Below are positions 43,881 through 53,400 of a stretch of DNA of 64,000 nt, piece by piece. Under the pieces are notes generated by a model. It worked only from the letters and a program-made list of their open reading frames with translations. It had not been told where the DNA came from and searched no databases. Made by a program: the position numbers and the translations under genes. This DNA comes from Pseudobutyrivibrio ruminis CF1b (lineage in GTDB: Bacteria; Bacillota; Clostridia; Lachnospirales; Lachnospiraceae): assembly GCF_000424005.1 (NCBI RefSeq), contig NZ_AUJB01000003.1, positions 28,056 to 92,055 on the forward strand, in the 5' to 3' direction. Every line of letters starts with the position of its first letter. Position 1 is the first letter of the stretch.

Positions 43881-44663
43881 TTAATGTCTCTCATCCTCAT
43901 TTTCATATTTCTCACAAAATCTTGCTGAGAAAGATGGCTCTTCATCACCAATGATAAGATGGCTGATATCGCCAGCTCTTAATGTTCTGAAAATGCCGAT
44001 ACCCTTTTGTCTCTCTTCGCTGGCAACCACTGTCACAGATGTTGGTGCAAGAGCTGTAACCTGAAGTGGAACAAATGGTGATACATTCCAAAGTCTTGAT
44101 AAAAGTACTGATGTAATTCCGTAGTGACAGAAGAAAGCTATTGTCTTGTCGTTTCCATTTTCTACCTTGTAGGTAAGACCATCCCTCACATATCCATTAT
44201 CTGCAAGGAATTTATCAAAGCATTCTATTACATGCTCGTATACCTCTAAAGCATTACCTCCATCAAATAAAGGCGATTTCTTCCACTCATTTACATCAAA
44301 TAATTCTGGATGTGAGCCATAATATGATGGCAACATATCCCACATAATTCTGTTTTTATATTCTCCTGTTTCAGGATTAATTTCCAACTCTGTAGCAAAC
44401 GCCTTTCTTACATCCTCAGAAACATTTGCATTAACCTGACCTGGAAATTCCTGTAACCAGTCTAAAGTAGTGACAGGCAATCCCAACTTCTCTACACAAT
44501 AAGCTGCAGTATCCTTTGCTCTGCCAAGTGGAGACTGATAAATCTCATCTATTCCATATTTATCTATGATATTAGCTAGAAGCTGAGCCTCCCTTCTACC
44601 CTTTTCTGTAAGAGTATCATTAACATAATCTGGATCACCATGTCTTATAAATATTAATTTCAT
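43881..44663 (-). CDS. Histidine phosphatase family protein
   Basis: 260 residues. The catalytic RHG is in LIFIRHGDPDYV (residue 8), with the second His in FFCHYGITSVLLSRL. It belongs to the phosphoglycerate-mutase-like branch; the substrate could be a sugar phosphate, nucleotide or cofactor precursor. GGAGATATTTTAGGTA precedes the ATG. Same operon as GH27. Confidence 0.9.
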   Translation of the reverse strand: MKLIFIRHGDPDYVNDTLTEKGRREAQLLANIIDKYGIDEIYQSPLGRAKDTAAYCVEKLGLPVTTLDWLQEFPGQVNANVSEDVRKAFATELEINPETGEYKNRIMWDMLPSYYGSHPELFDVNEWKKSPLFDGGNALEVYEHVIECFDKFLADNGYVRDGLTYKVENGNDKTIAFFCHYGITSVLLSRLWNVSPFVPLQVTALAPTSVTVVASEERQKGIGIFRTLRAGDISHLIIGDEEPSFSARFCEKYENEDERH

Positions 44664-44685
44664 TACCTAAAATATCTCCTAATAA

Positions 44686-45162
44686 CTATTCAAGCACTAA
44701 TTCCATGCCTATCTTCTGTGGCTTTAATCCCATAGCTTCATAAAATTTTATAGCACCTGGATTGCATGACCAAACATTTAGAGTCACATTGTAGAACCCT
44801 TCTGCTTTTGCATAATCAACCACATGATTATAAAGTGCCTTACCAGCACCTGTACCTCTTATATTTTCATCAACACAAATATCATCTATATAAAGAGTTC
44901 GTATATCCGTTAATACTGAATCTCCTATTACCTGCTTGTGAATGCAAAAGGCATGTCCTAAAATCATACCATTTTCATCTACACATACAAATACTGGAGT
45001 ACTGTCATCAGATATAATTTCTTCCAATTCTTTTGCATTGTACTTTGTAGCAGGCCCTTTAAATATATCAGGTCTGCCATTGTGATGAACCATGTCAACC
45101 TGAACTAGAAGCTCAAGTATTCTTGGAATGTCATTCTTGTTAGCTCGTCTTACCATACTCAT
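44686..45162 (-). CDS. GNAT family N-acetyltransferase
   Basis: 158 residues, a single GNAT domain. The acetyl-CoA binding segment reads VDENIRGTGAGKALYNHVV (about 100-118), followed by LNVWSCNPGAIKFYEAMG. The acceptor is unknown. A GGAGAG site precedes the ATG. Confidence 0.92.
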   Translation of the reverse strand: MSMVRRANKNDIPRILELLVQVDMVHHNGRPDIFKGPATKYNAKELEEIISDDSTPVFVCVDENGMILGHAFCIHKQVIGDSVLTDIRTLYIDDICVDENIRGTGAGKALYNHVVDYAKAEGFYNVTLNVWSCNPGAIKFYEAMGLKPQKIGMELVLE

Positions 45163-45189
45163 ATTACTCTCCTATTTCGAATGCTTACA

Positions 45190-45882
45190 TTATAACAGTC
45201 CTGCAAAGAATGTAGCAAACAATACTGTAAGAATACCTGCCACCGCAATTGAAAGTGAGCTCATTGCTCCTTCCACATCTCCAATCTCCATAGCCTTTGC
45301 TGTACCGATGGCATGGGCTGCTGTTCCAAAGGCAAGTCCCTTTGAAATAGGCTCGTGGATTCTGAAAATCTTGCAGATAAACTCACCCATAATATTTCCA
45401 AGAACACCTGTAATAACAATTACCGCTACTGTGATGGTCACATATCCACCAAGCTCCTCAGATACACCCATTCCGATGGCTGTAGTGATGGACTTTGGAA
45501 GAAGGGTAACATAATTTTCATGATCAAGTCCCATAAGCTTTGAAAGAACAAGTACTGTAACAAGGCTTGTGATAACACCTGATGTAACCCCAAGGATTAC
45601 TGCCTTTGCGTTGTTCTTAAGAAGCTCCCACTCCTCGTAAAGTGGAATGGCAAGACATACTGTAGCTGGAGTAAGGAACCAGCTGAGGTACTTTGCACCC
45701 TGATTATATGTCTCGTAGTCTACATGGCCTCCTACAAGGAAAAGGATTGTAACTACTATTGAAATAAGAAGTGGGTTAAATAATGCAAATCCAAACTTCT
45801 TTTTTAATGCTGCGCCCAAACCGTAGGCCACAAGGCTGATTGTCACGCCTGCATAGGCGCTTGTCTGCATAAATTCACTCAT
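45190..45882 (-). CDS. lrgB: LrgB family membrane protein
   Basis: 230 residues, about seven membrane helices. LLPKSITTAIGMGVSEELGG and AHAIGTAKAMEIGDVEGAMSSL are the hallmark LrgB/CidB segments. In Bacillus the LrgAB type exports or imports pyruvate; in staphylococci it modulates murein hydrolase activity. The start overlaps the lrgA stop (TAATG), so the two are coupled. Confidence 0.93.
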   Translation of the reverse strand: MSEFMQTSAYAGVTISLVAYGLGAALKKKFGFALFNPLLISIVVTILFLVGGHVDYETYNQGAKYLSWFLTPATVCLAIPLYEEWELLKNNAKAVILGVTSGVITSLVTVLVLSKLMGLDHENYVTLLPKSITTAIGMGVSEELGGYVTITVAVIVITGVLGNIMGEFICKIFRIHEPISKGLAFGTAAHAIGTAKAMEIGDVEGAMSSLSIAVAGILTVLFATFFAGLL

Positions 45883-46241
45883 TACTTTGTCTCCCCCTTA
45901 CTCTTTTTGATGATAACCTGGGAAACAAGTCCTGTAGCCCCCATAACTGTAAATATCGTAATTACGGTAATAACCGAAACTGGCAAAAGTACCGGCTGAA
46001 GTACGTTCCATGAAGACATAAGTCCTACTCCGGCTGGAATAAACATAACAGGCATGATTTCGATTAAGAATTTTCCTGCATCCCTAACCTGGTCAAGCTT
46101 AATAACACCTGTAAGTAGCAACACAAACATAAGCACCATTCCATAGATACTTGCTGGTATCGGAAATGGCAAAACGCTTTTAAGAATTTCACCGATGAGT
46201 GAAATCGCTAAAATTATCAGAAACTGTTTTAAAATCTTCAT
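45882..46241 (-). CDS. lrgA: LrgA/CidA family membrane protein
   Basis: 119 residues, four membrane helices, the normal LrgA size. GEILKSVLPFPIPASIYGMVLMF is the conserved core. An AAGAGGT site lies before the ATG. Only a dozen bases separate the preceding hairpin's T-run from the start, so any own promoter must lie before that hairpin; see the leader entry. Confidence 0.92.
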   Translation of the reverse strand: MKILKQFLIILAISLIGEILKSVLPFPIPASIYGMVLMFVLLLTGVIKLDQVRDAGKFLIEIMPVMFIPAGVGLMSSWNVLQPVLLPVSVITVITIFTVMGATGLVSQVIIKKSKGETK

Positions 46242-46254
46242 AGCTGTACCTCTT

Positions 46255-46292
46255 AAAAAAAAATTAGGGCTAAAGAAAACCTCCCTAGCCCC
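46255..46292 (-). terminator. Hairpin with T-run before lrgA, terminator or attenuator
   Basis: Stem gggcta / tagccc (46267-46272 with 46286-46291), then nine T on the minus strand, ending just ahead of the lrgA ribosome site. A TATAAT lies upstream of the hairpin, between it and the stop of the previous gene, so the hairpin may be part of the lrgA leader. Confidence 0.7.
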
Positions 46293-46307
46293 AATTAATT
46301 ATACTAC

Positions 46308-46799
46308 TTATTTATGATTTGATTGTCCTTTTTCAAGTACTATCCTCTTCATTCGCTCATCGAGCTCGTGAAACACCGGCGTTAGCGGCCATGGCATAAG
46401 AGTGACATACTCTCTGTCCCCAGGCTCCAGCCTTTCAAGAAAAGCTTTGAATTCATCTGTATTCTTATAAAGCTCCTTGCCAAATTCACACTGGACGTAC
46501 TCTTTATCAGAATTATCCACCGTTTCCGTGACTCTTCTAAAACTTATTCGCCCAAACTCGTCCTGTTCCTTTACAAATGACGCCTTTTCATGGACAGGCT
46601 GTGGCTCCTCAAGGGAAATCTTTCCTATGTTCAGAAAGTGCTCCCACATGTACTGGGCAATTCTCTCCTTAGAAATGGGATAATTGATTTCCTCGGCAAT
46701 CCTGCTTATGGAATATCCCAAATCTGCCAAATGACGCACTGCTCCACCGGCTGCTGCATCATTTATGAAATTCCCCAAAGCCTTATTGAATTCCTTCAA
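46308..46799 (-). CDS. Unknown protein with helix-turn-helix-like start
   Basis: 163 residues. The N-terminal 60 residues (VRHLADLGYSISRIAEEINY) resemble a DNA-binding HTH; the rest is acidic with no family I recognise. The start is a TTG five bases after an AAGGTG site, two bases beyond the stop of the methylase gene, so translation is coupled. No link to cobalamin enzymes is visible in the sequence itself. Confidence 0.7.
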   Translation of the reverse strand: MKEFNKALGNFINDAAAGGAVRHLADLGYSISRIAEEINYPISKERIAQYMWEHFLNIGKISLEEPQPVHEKASFVKEQDEFGRISFRRVTETVDNSDKEYVQCEFGKELYKNTDEFKAFLERLEPGDREYVTLMPWPLTPVFHELDERMKRIVLEKGQSNHK

Positions 46800-46801
46800 A
46801 T

Positions 46802-47500
46802 CTACACCTTATCCTTAATAATGATTGTCATCATATATTTAGAATCATCAGGTATCATTATGGCGCCATTGAAAATCTGCTCTGTCTCCATGCCACAGTC
46901 TACCACCGCATACACGGATACTTCATCGGCCTGCTCCATCTCAAGGAGACGTTCCTTTATCTTTGCAACATTTCTGCCGCTTTTCATAATTATCTTTGTG
47001 CCGGGAAGCTTCAGGTCATCCTCCAGATTTCCCTGGCCAGAAATAATATGGATATTCTCGTCTCTCTCGCTGAGAAGTATGCCTGCAGCTGCTGCAGAAC
47101 CACAGAATGAGGTGATACCATTAATGATCTCCACCTCTATTCCATCCTTCTTTGCAAGCTTCATTATATAACCAAATGTTGAATAAACTGTGGGGTCTCC
47201 TATTGTAAGGAAAGCAAGGCTGTAACCTTCCATTATCAGCTGTCTGTACTTTTCATAAAACTCAGTATGCATCCTGGCAAGAGCATCCTCATCTCTTGTC
47301 ATTTCAAAATCAAAGCTTACAGTCTTTTTGTATTTGAGTTCCGGGACCACTGGAAGAGCAATCTGGAAAGCACGACACTCGTACTTATCAGCCTTTGGCA
47401 GACAGATTACATCTGCCTCCTTGATTGCACGCACTGCCCTCAGTGTCAGCATCTCAGGATCTCCTGGTCCCACTCCAATTCCATACAATATTCCTGCCAT
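46802..47500 (-). CDS. cbiL: Precorrin-2 C20-methyltransferase (CbiL/CobI)
   Basis: 232 residues, the family length. YGIGVGPGDPEMLTLRAVRAI at the N-terminus is the tetrapyrrole methylase signature, with a later LTIGDPTVYSTF. It uses SAM to methylate C20 of precorrin-2 or cobalt-factor II in corrin synthesis. No other cobalamin gene is present in the window, which is unusual because these genes normally cluster. AAGGAG lies 7 bases before the ATG. Confidence 0.88.
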   Translation of the reverse strand: MAGILYGIGVGPGDPEMLTLRAVRAIKEADVICLPKADKYECRAFQIALPVVPELKYKKTVSFDFEMTRDEDALARMHTEFYEKYRQLIMEGYSLAFLTIGDPTVYSTFGYIMKLAKKDGIEVEIINGITSFCGSAAAAGILLSERDENIHIISGQGNLEDDLKLPGTKIIMKSGRNVAKIKERLLEMEQADEVSVYAVVDCGMETEQIFNGAIMIPDDSKYMMTIIIKDKV

Positions 47501-47525
47501 AAAATCTCCTTAGGTTTGGGTTAAT

Positions 47526-47837
47526 TTAAATAAATTTTACAGCAGTACCATAAGCCATAACCTCTGCTGCACCCTGCATTATAGCTGAGCTTGAATATCT
47601 CACGCCTACGATGGCATCAGCACCAAGCTGCTCAGCCTCATCTACCATTCTCTTTGTGGCAATCTGTCTTGCCTCAGTCAACATCTCTGTATAACCTACA
47701 ATCTCGCCACCTACAAGAGTCTTCATGCCTGCCATAAAATCTCTTCCAAAGTTCTTAGACTGTACGATTGTCCCCTTTACAACACCTATAACCTCAAAGT
47801 TCTGTCCAGGAATTGTTTCAATACTTACTAGCTTCAT
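47526..47837 (-). CDS. YbjQ/UPF0145 family protein
   Basis: 103 residues, a complete UPF0145 (putative heavy-metal-binding) domain; LGADAIVGVRYSSSAIMQGAAEV is the typical segment. These form pentamers, with no proven role. It overlaps the MerR gene by 20 bases, with the GGAGGAG site inside merR, so it is part of the same operon. Confidence 0.9.
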   Translation of the reverse strand: MKLVSIETIPGQNFEVIGVVKGTIVQSKNFGRDFMAGMKTLVGGEIVGYTEMLTEARQIATKRMVDEAEQLGADAIVGVRYSSSAIMQGAAEVMAYGTAVKFI

Positions 47838-48462
47838 CTAATTCTCCTCCATCTATTTCTTTTAATCTCTGTTTTAATGCTACAACTGTACCAACAATAA
47901 CAGCCACGAAAATTGCCATTAATATTGCTATAAATAAAAATGGTGTGTCTTCATCTGTAATGCTCATCCAGCCAATAAGAACCATCATTGCCAACATAAA
48001 ACCAATACACACTGAAGCTGCAATAATCGGTCCTCTTTTGACTTTTCTTACGTCAGTCTTTCTTACATCCATAAATGATGCTCCTCCCTCCTCCAAACGA
48101 CGCATGTCGTCTAAGTAAGCCTCAGCATCAAGATTATCCAGGTTCGTCTGGGCATCAATCATCTTTTTGCACATTTCCTTCATAATATCCAGCTGTGCCT
48201 GTTTGTATGTAAAGTGAGAAATGTGTCTGTCCAAACAGTCAGTTAATGTAATCTCTCCTGTCTGGATTTTTCTAATCTCATCTATAGGAACTTCCAGCCT
48301 TCTAAGCAGTTTTATCTGATTCAGCTTTTTCACATCATCTAGATTGTATTCTCTGTAGCCATTGTTCCTGTCTCGGTCTGGACAAATCAGTCCCTGTTCC
48401 TCATAGAAGCGGATATTCTTTTTTGTAATTCCAACCAGCTCTTCAACCTGATTAATCTTCAT
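47818..48462 (-). CDS. Membrane-anchored MerR family regulator
   Basis: 214 residues. The N-terminal winged helix (NQVEELVGITKKNIRFYEEQGL, in one run of the usual MerR start) and a dimer helix (to about 120) are followed by two membrane helices: GPIIAASVCIGFMLAMMVL and FLFIAILMAIFVAVIVGTV. Membrane anchors are unusual for MerR proteins. The operon's promoter has the exact 19-base MerR spacing, so self-regulation is likely. GGAGG precedes the ATG. It lies between a YhfC-type intramembrane protease gene and ybjQ. Confidence 0.9.
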   Translation of the reverse strand: MKINQVEELVGITKKNIRFYEEQGLICPDRDRNNGYREYNLDDVKKLNQIKLLRRLEVPIDEIRKIQTGEITLTDCLDRHISHFTYKQAQLDIMKEMCKKMIDAQTNLDNLDAEAYLDDMRRLEEGGASFMDVRKTDVRKVKRGPIIAASVCIGFMLAMMVLIGWMSITDEDTPFLFIAILMAIFVAVIVGTVVALKQRLKEIDGGELDEASKY

Positions 48463-48483
48463 ACTGCCTCCAAATTTACCTGA

Positions 48484-49281
48484 TTAATCTGCCTGTACTA
48501 CAACAACTGGCTCCTTCTGATAAGCCCGATAAATGAAACAAGCTAAGATAAATGCAACTACTATTAATACCATTTCCAATCCATAAAGAGGTATTACCTT
48601 TGCCAGGGCAACTGTCATCCCGTCAACACAGGCATGGATCAAAATAGCCAGGCCATAATATCCGTACTTTCTGTTTTTCACAGCAAGGTATACCAAATAA
48701 GAAAGGCAAATGTGTAATGTAATGGCAAAAATACGCTCCACTCCTGCCATATAAAAATCAATAGTCGGTGTGGTTGCAAGGACTGACAGGGTTTCCATGG
48801 TCTGGGCCTTCATGCTTTCATCCAGCCCCACAAGCATGGCCTCCATTGTACCTGCATTAATCATAAGAGAAGTAACCAAATTAGAAAGGTAAGTCAATCC
48901 TACTATAATGATTGCTTCCACTCCACCATGACCAGCACCGTACATAAGAGCATTCTCTTTTGTAAGATACTTCTTCATCACAGTTTTCATTGCAACCAGT
49001 CTGCCAGTCTCCTCAAAGACTCCAGCGGCAATTCCACCATAAATTGCCATAAAGGCTGTGTTTGTTAAAAGAGTATCACCAAATATGCTTATCATTATTC
49101 GATGTAAGATACCTTCAAGTATAAGTGCAAAGATAATAAAAGTGACTGCTCCAATAACAAAACAAATCTTATTTGCTCTTTTCTTTATTGAAAAAATAAA
49201 AAGAAGAGCTACTGGCACTCCAACTGATATTATGAAAGTAACCAGCATTGCTACCTGTGATGCAACTGAAATTTTTTCCAT
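48484..49281 (-). CDS. YhfC family glutamic-type intramembrane protease
   Basis: 265 residues from ATG 49281, which has GGAGG 8 bases upstream; an ATG five codons earlier overlaps that site. Eight or so membrane helices. The probable active-site segments are FEETGRLVAMK (Glu pair) and MYGAGHGGVEAIIIVG, as in YhfC/PrsW-like intramembrane proteases. The gene is first in an operon with a membrane-bound MerR regulator, which makes that regulator a possible substrate or partner; this is inference. Confidence 0.88.
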   Translation of the reverse strand: MEKISVASQVAMLVTFIISVGVPVALLFIFSIKKRANKICFVIGAVTFIIFALILEGILHRIMISIFGDTLLTNTAFMAIYGGIAAGVFEETGRLVAMKTVMKKYLTKENALMYGAGHGGVEAIIIVGLTYLSNLVTSLMINAGTMEAMLVGLDESMKAQTMETLSVLATTPTIDFYMAGVERIFAITLHICLSYLVYLAVKNRKYGYYGLAILIHACVDGMTVALAKVIPLYGLEMVLIVVAFILACFIYRAYQKEPVVVVQAD

Positions 49282-49345
49282 AATCACGGCCTCCATAATT
49301 GTTACATTTGATATTTCATTAAGATATGGCCTTATCTTTGCTTAA

Positions 49346-49376
49346 AAACTACACCTTCCACAAGGTGGAAGGTCAA
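49346..49376 (-). promoter_or_regulatory. MerR-type promoter with 19-bp spacer and dyad operator
   Basis: -35 TTGACC (49371-49376) and -10 TAGTTT (49346-49351) are 19 bases apart, and the spacer holds the perfect dyad ccttccac-aag-gtggaagg (49354-49372). This is the classic arrangement for MerR activators that twist an over-long spacer. The MerR gene is second in the operon it drives. Confidence 0.9.
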
Positions 49377-49536
49377 TAGAAACTTTAAAATTTCTTCAAA
49401 ATTTATATTTATTTGCTTATTTTACCATTCTAATAGCTACTCCGCCACAGATAATAATACTTGTTGTTATTGTATGACTAATAAAACTAGTTAAGCAGAT
49501 AAGTGAATCTTTCTAATGACTTTTATCTGCCTGCAA

Positions 49537-49575
49537 CAAAAAGTACCCAATGAAGTAAGAAACTCCATCAGGCAC
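49537..49575 (-). terminator. Intrinsic terminator of the pgeF gene
   Basis: A 13-bp stem with G-U pairs (49543-49555 with 49563-49575) is followed by TTTTTGTTG on the minus strand. Confidence 0.8.
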
Positions 49576-49597
49576 CTATTTTTAATCTGTATTAATT

Positions 49598-50413
49598 CTA
49601 AAGAGATATAAAGCCACACTGACCGCCTCTATCTGGTCCCATAATTCTGTGGGAGAAGAAAAGCTCCGGATGACACTTGGTGCAGTAATCAGTCACCTCG
49701 ATGTGCTCTTCAAGAATTCCTGCTTCAAGCAAGCCCATTTTGCAGGCTGTCCATAAGTCCAGCATGTATTTATTTTCATCATCTGGATTAAAGATGGATG
49801 GTCTAAGGAGTTTATCCTTTGATTCTTCGCCGAATGCTTTAATGAATTCCCCGGCAACATCGCCACTTACCTCATAGCAATCCCTGCAGATACTTGGTCC
49901 GATTCCGCAGATAATATCTTTAGGATCTGAGCCAAATTCATCATGCATCTTTTCTACTGTTATTTTTCCAATCTTTCCAACAGTGCCTCTCCAGCCGGAG
50001 TGTGATAATCCCACTACCTGTTTTACTGGATCATAAAAGAAAAGTGGAACACAGTCTGCATAAGCTGTCACAAGCGGCAGGTCCTTTACATTTGTAATAA
50101 GACCATCCACATCATCATAAGGTCTTTCCTTTGTGATTCCATTTCCAGCATCCTCCTCTTTTACCACAATTACATTTGTAGTATGAGTCTGCTTTGAAAG
50201 GCACATTCTCTCGTAATTTATATCCAAAGCTGCTGCAATTCGCTTGTAATTTTCCCGTACATTTTCATCAGAGTCACCTCTGTTGAAATTCAGATTCAAG
50301 GAATCATATACTCCCGTGCTGACGCCTCCAAGTCTTGTAGAATAGCAATGCTTCACTCCCTTAAAAGAATCAAAGGTCATGAAGGTTACGCCATTTTTTG
50401 TTACTTTATTCAT
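49598..50413 (-). CDS. pgeF: Peptidoglycan editing factor PgeF (YfiH, DUF152)
   Basis: 271 residues, a full-length Cu-oxidase_4 / YfiH domain. Metal-binding His and Cys residues are seen in LSHSGWRGTVGK, GIGPSICRDCYEVS and YCTKCHPELFFSHR. In E. coli this protein removes wrongly built muropeptides; purine nucleoside phosphorylase or laccase activity has been proposed in others. It follows carB after a terminator, so it is separately transcribed. GAGAGG lies before the ATG. Confidence 0.93.
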   Translation of the reverse strand: MNKVTKNGVTFMTFDSFKGVKHCYSTRLGGVSTGVYDSLNLNFNRGDSDENVRENYKRIAAALDINYERMCLSKQTHTTNVIVVKEEDAGNGITKERPYDDVDGLITNVKDLPLVTAYADCVPLFFYDPVKQVVGLSHSGWRGTVGKIGKITVEKMHDEFGSDPKDIICGIGPSICRDCYEVSGDVAGEFIKAFGEESKDKLLRPSIFNPDDENKYMLDLWTACKMGLLEAGILEEHIEVTDYCTKCHPELFFSHRIMGPDRGGQCGFISL

Positions 50414-50429
50414 ATGTAATATCCTCTCA

Positions 50430-50463
50430 ATTTAAATACCCCACCAGATAATCTGATGGGGCT
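50430..50463 (-). terminator. Terminator of carAB
   Basis: The stem ccccaccag / ctgatgggg (50439-50447 with 50453-50461) is followed on the minus strand by a weak AT-rich run (TATTTAAATT). Confidence 0.7.
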
Positions 50464-50477
50464 TTAATATTACTATA

Positions 50478-53400
50478 TTAGATTTTTGCTACATCCACAA
50501 GTGTGTACTCTGTGGTTGCCGATTCAAGTGATGTTGCAAGTGCAACTGCGGTATCCATAGCTGTGATACAGTTGATACCAGTCTCGATGGCATTTCTTCT
50601 GATGAGGAATCCATCTCTTGTCTTGTCCCCGTGCCCCTGTGTAGGTGTATCGATAACAAGATCAATCTTATGTCCAAGGATAAGGTCCATTACGTTTGGA
50701 GATTCCTGAGTAATCTTGTTTACCCAACGAGCCTCAACGCCACCCTCCTGAAGGTACTTTGCTGTAGAACGTGTAGCGTAGATTGTGTAGCCAAGCTTCT
50801 CAAATCTCTTTGCTACCTCAAGTGCCTCTGGCTTATCAGCATCCTTTACAGTAATAATCATCTGCTTGTGCTTTGGAAGAACGACTCCCGCACCAAGGAA
50901 TGCCTTGTAAAGAGCTTCCTCGAAAGTCTTTGCGATACCCAAGCACTCACCAGTAGACTTCATTTCTGGTCCCAAGCTAATCTCAGCACCGCGAAGCTTC
51001 TCGAATGAGAATACTGGCATCTTGATTGCGATATAATCTGCCTCAGGCTGAAGGCCTGGCTCATATCCCATATCCTTAATCTTGTGACCAAGGATTGCCT
51101 TTGCAGCAAGGTCTACGATTGGAATACCTGTTACCTTACTGATGTAAGGTACTGTACGAGAGCTTCGAGGATTAACCTCGATTACGTATACCTCTCCGTC
51201 CATGGCGATGAACTGGATGTTAATCATACCAAGTACATGAAGGGCTTTCGCAAGGCGCTCTGTATAATCTACAATCTTATCTTTAATATCCTGGCTGATT
51301 GTGTGAGCAGGATATACTGAGATACTGTCACCTGAGTGGATACCAGTACGCTCGATATGCTCCATGATACCAGGAATCAGAATGTTCTCACCGTCGCAGA
51401 TGGCATCTACCTCAATCTCCTTACCCTGTAAATACTTATCTACAAGGATTGGGTGATCCTGAGCTATCTGGTTGATGATGTCCATAAACTTCTCGATTTC
51501 TTCATCGTTGAAGGCAATCTGCATACCCTGACCACCAAGTACGTATGAAGGACGTACAAGCACTGGGTATCCAAGTCTGTTTGCAACTTCCTTTGCTTCC
51601 TCAGCTGTGAAGACTGTTCCACCTGCTGCACGAGGAATCTGTGTCTTTTCAAGAATCTCATCGAAGAGCTCTCTATCCTCTGCTGCATCAACATCCTCTG
51701 CTTTTGTACCGAGGATTGGCACACCGATTTTCATAAGGTGCTCTGTAAGCTTGATAGCTGTCTGTCCACCGAACTGTACGATAGCACCGTCTGGCTTCTC
51801 AAGATTTACGATTGATTCAACATCCTCGTTTGTAAGAGGCTCAAAGTAAAGCTTGTCAGCAATATCAAAGTCTGTTGAAACTGTCTCTGGGTTGTTGTTT
51901 ACGATAACTGTCTCCCAGCCTTCCTTTGCAAATGCCCAGGTAGCATGAACTGAACAGTAGTCGAACTCGACACCCTGACCGATACGGATAGGACCTGAAC
52001 CAAGTACAAGTACCTTCTTGCGACCTGTAGTCTGGACTGCCTCGTTCTCGCTTCCATATACGCTGTAGTAGTAAGGAGTCATGGCATCAAACTCTGCTGC
52101 ACAGGTATCAACCATCTTGTAAGCTGCAACGATGCCGTTGTCGTAACGCATCTTGCGTACCTGCTCCTCTGTGAGCTTTCCATTGAGTTCCGCAATTACG
52201 TTATCTGGGAACTCGATTCTCTTTGCTTCCTTAAGAAGCTCTACTGTAAGCTCCTCGTTTGCAAGACGCTGCTCCATCTCAACTAAGATTTTAATCTTAT
52301 CGATGAACCAGATATCTATCTTTGTAATCTCATGAATCTTCTCATAGCTTACACCGCGACGAAGTGCCTCTGCGATGCAGTAGATTCTTCTATCGTCTAC
52401 AACTGTAAGTGCTTCATCAAGTTCCTCATCAGTCATGTCGCAGAAGTCGTAGCTCATAAGTGAATCTACGTGCTGCTCCAGTGAGCGGATGGCCTTCATA
52501 AGGGCACCCTCGAAGTTGTTGCAGATAGACATTACCTCACCAGTAGCCTTCATCTGAGTGGTAAGCTTTCTGGTAGCTGTAATGAATTTATCAAATGGAA
52601 GACGTGGAATCTTTACTACGCAGTAATCAAGCATTGGCTCGAATGATGCGAATGTCTTCTTTGTGATAGCGTTTGGAATCTCATCAAGTGTGTATCCAAG
52701 GGCAATCTTTGCTGCTACCTTTGCGATTGGATAACCTGTTGCCTTCGAAGCAAGGGCTGATGAACGGGATACTCGAGGGTTTACCTCGATTACGCAGTAC
52801 TCAAAGCTCTCTGGATGAAGAGCGTACTGTACGTTACATCCACCTGTGATGCCCAGCTCATCAATAATACGAAGTGCAGATGTACGAAGCATCTGATACT
52901 CCTTGTCACCAAGTGTCTGTGAAGGAGCAACTACGATTGAGTCACCTGTATGTACACCAACTGGGTCGATGTTTTCCATGTTACAAACTGTGATGCAGTT
53001 ACCTGCTGCATCTCGCATTACCTCATACTCGATTTCCTTCCAGCCTGCAATACATCTTTCTACAAGTACTTCGTGTACACGTGAAAGACGAAGACCATTT
53101 GTAAGAATCTCAACGAGCTCTGCCTGGTTGTGAGCGATACCACCGCCTGAACCACCAAGTGTGTAAGCAGGACGAAGTACTACCGGATATCCGATAGTGT
53201 TTGTAAACTTGATACCGTCTTCTACTGTGTTTACTACAAGTGAAGCTGCTACTGGCTCACCAAGCTTTTCCATTGTATCCTTGAAAGCCTGTCTATCCTC
53301 AGCTCTAAAGATTGTCTCAGCTGTTGTACCGATGAGCTTTACTCCCTGCTCAGCAAGGAAACCTGACTCTGCAAGCTCCATACCAAGGTTAAGACCAGCC

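Larger units (their letters stand above)
49282..49597. other. Intergenic region between YhfC and PgeF genes
   Basis: From right to left it holds the PgeF terminator (49537-49575), then about 160 bases of AT-rich DNA (49377-49536) in which I recognise nothing, then the MerR-type promoter and the YhfC leader. Confidence 0.8.
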
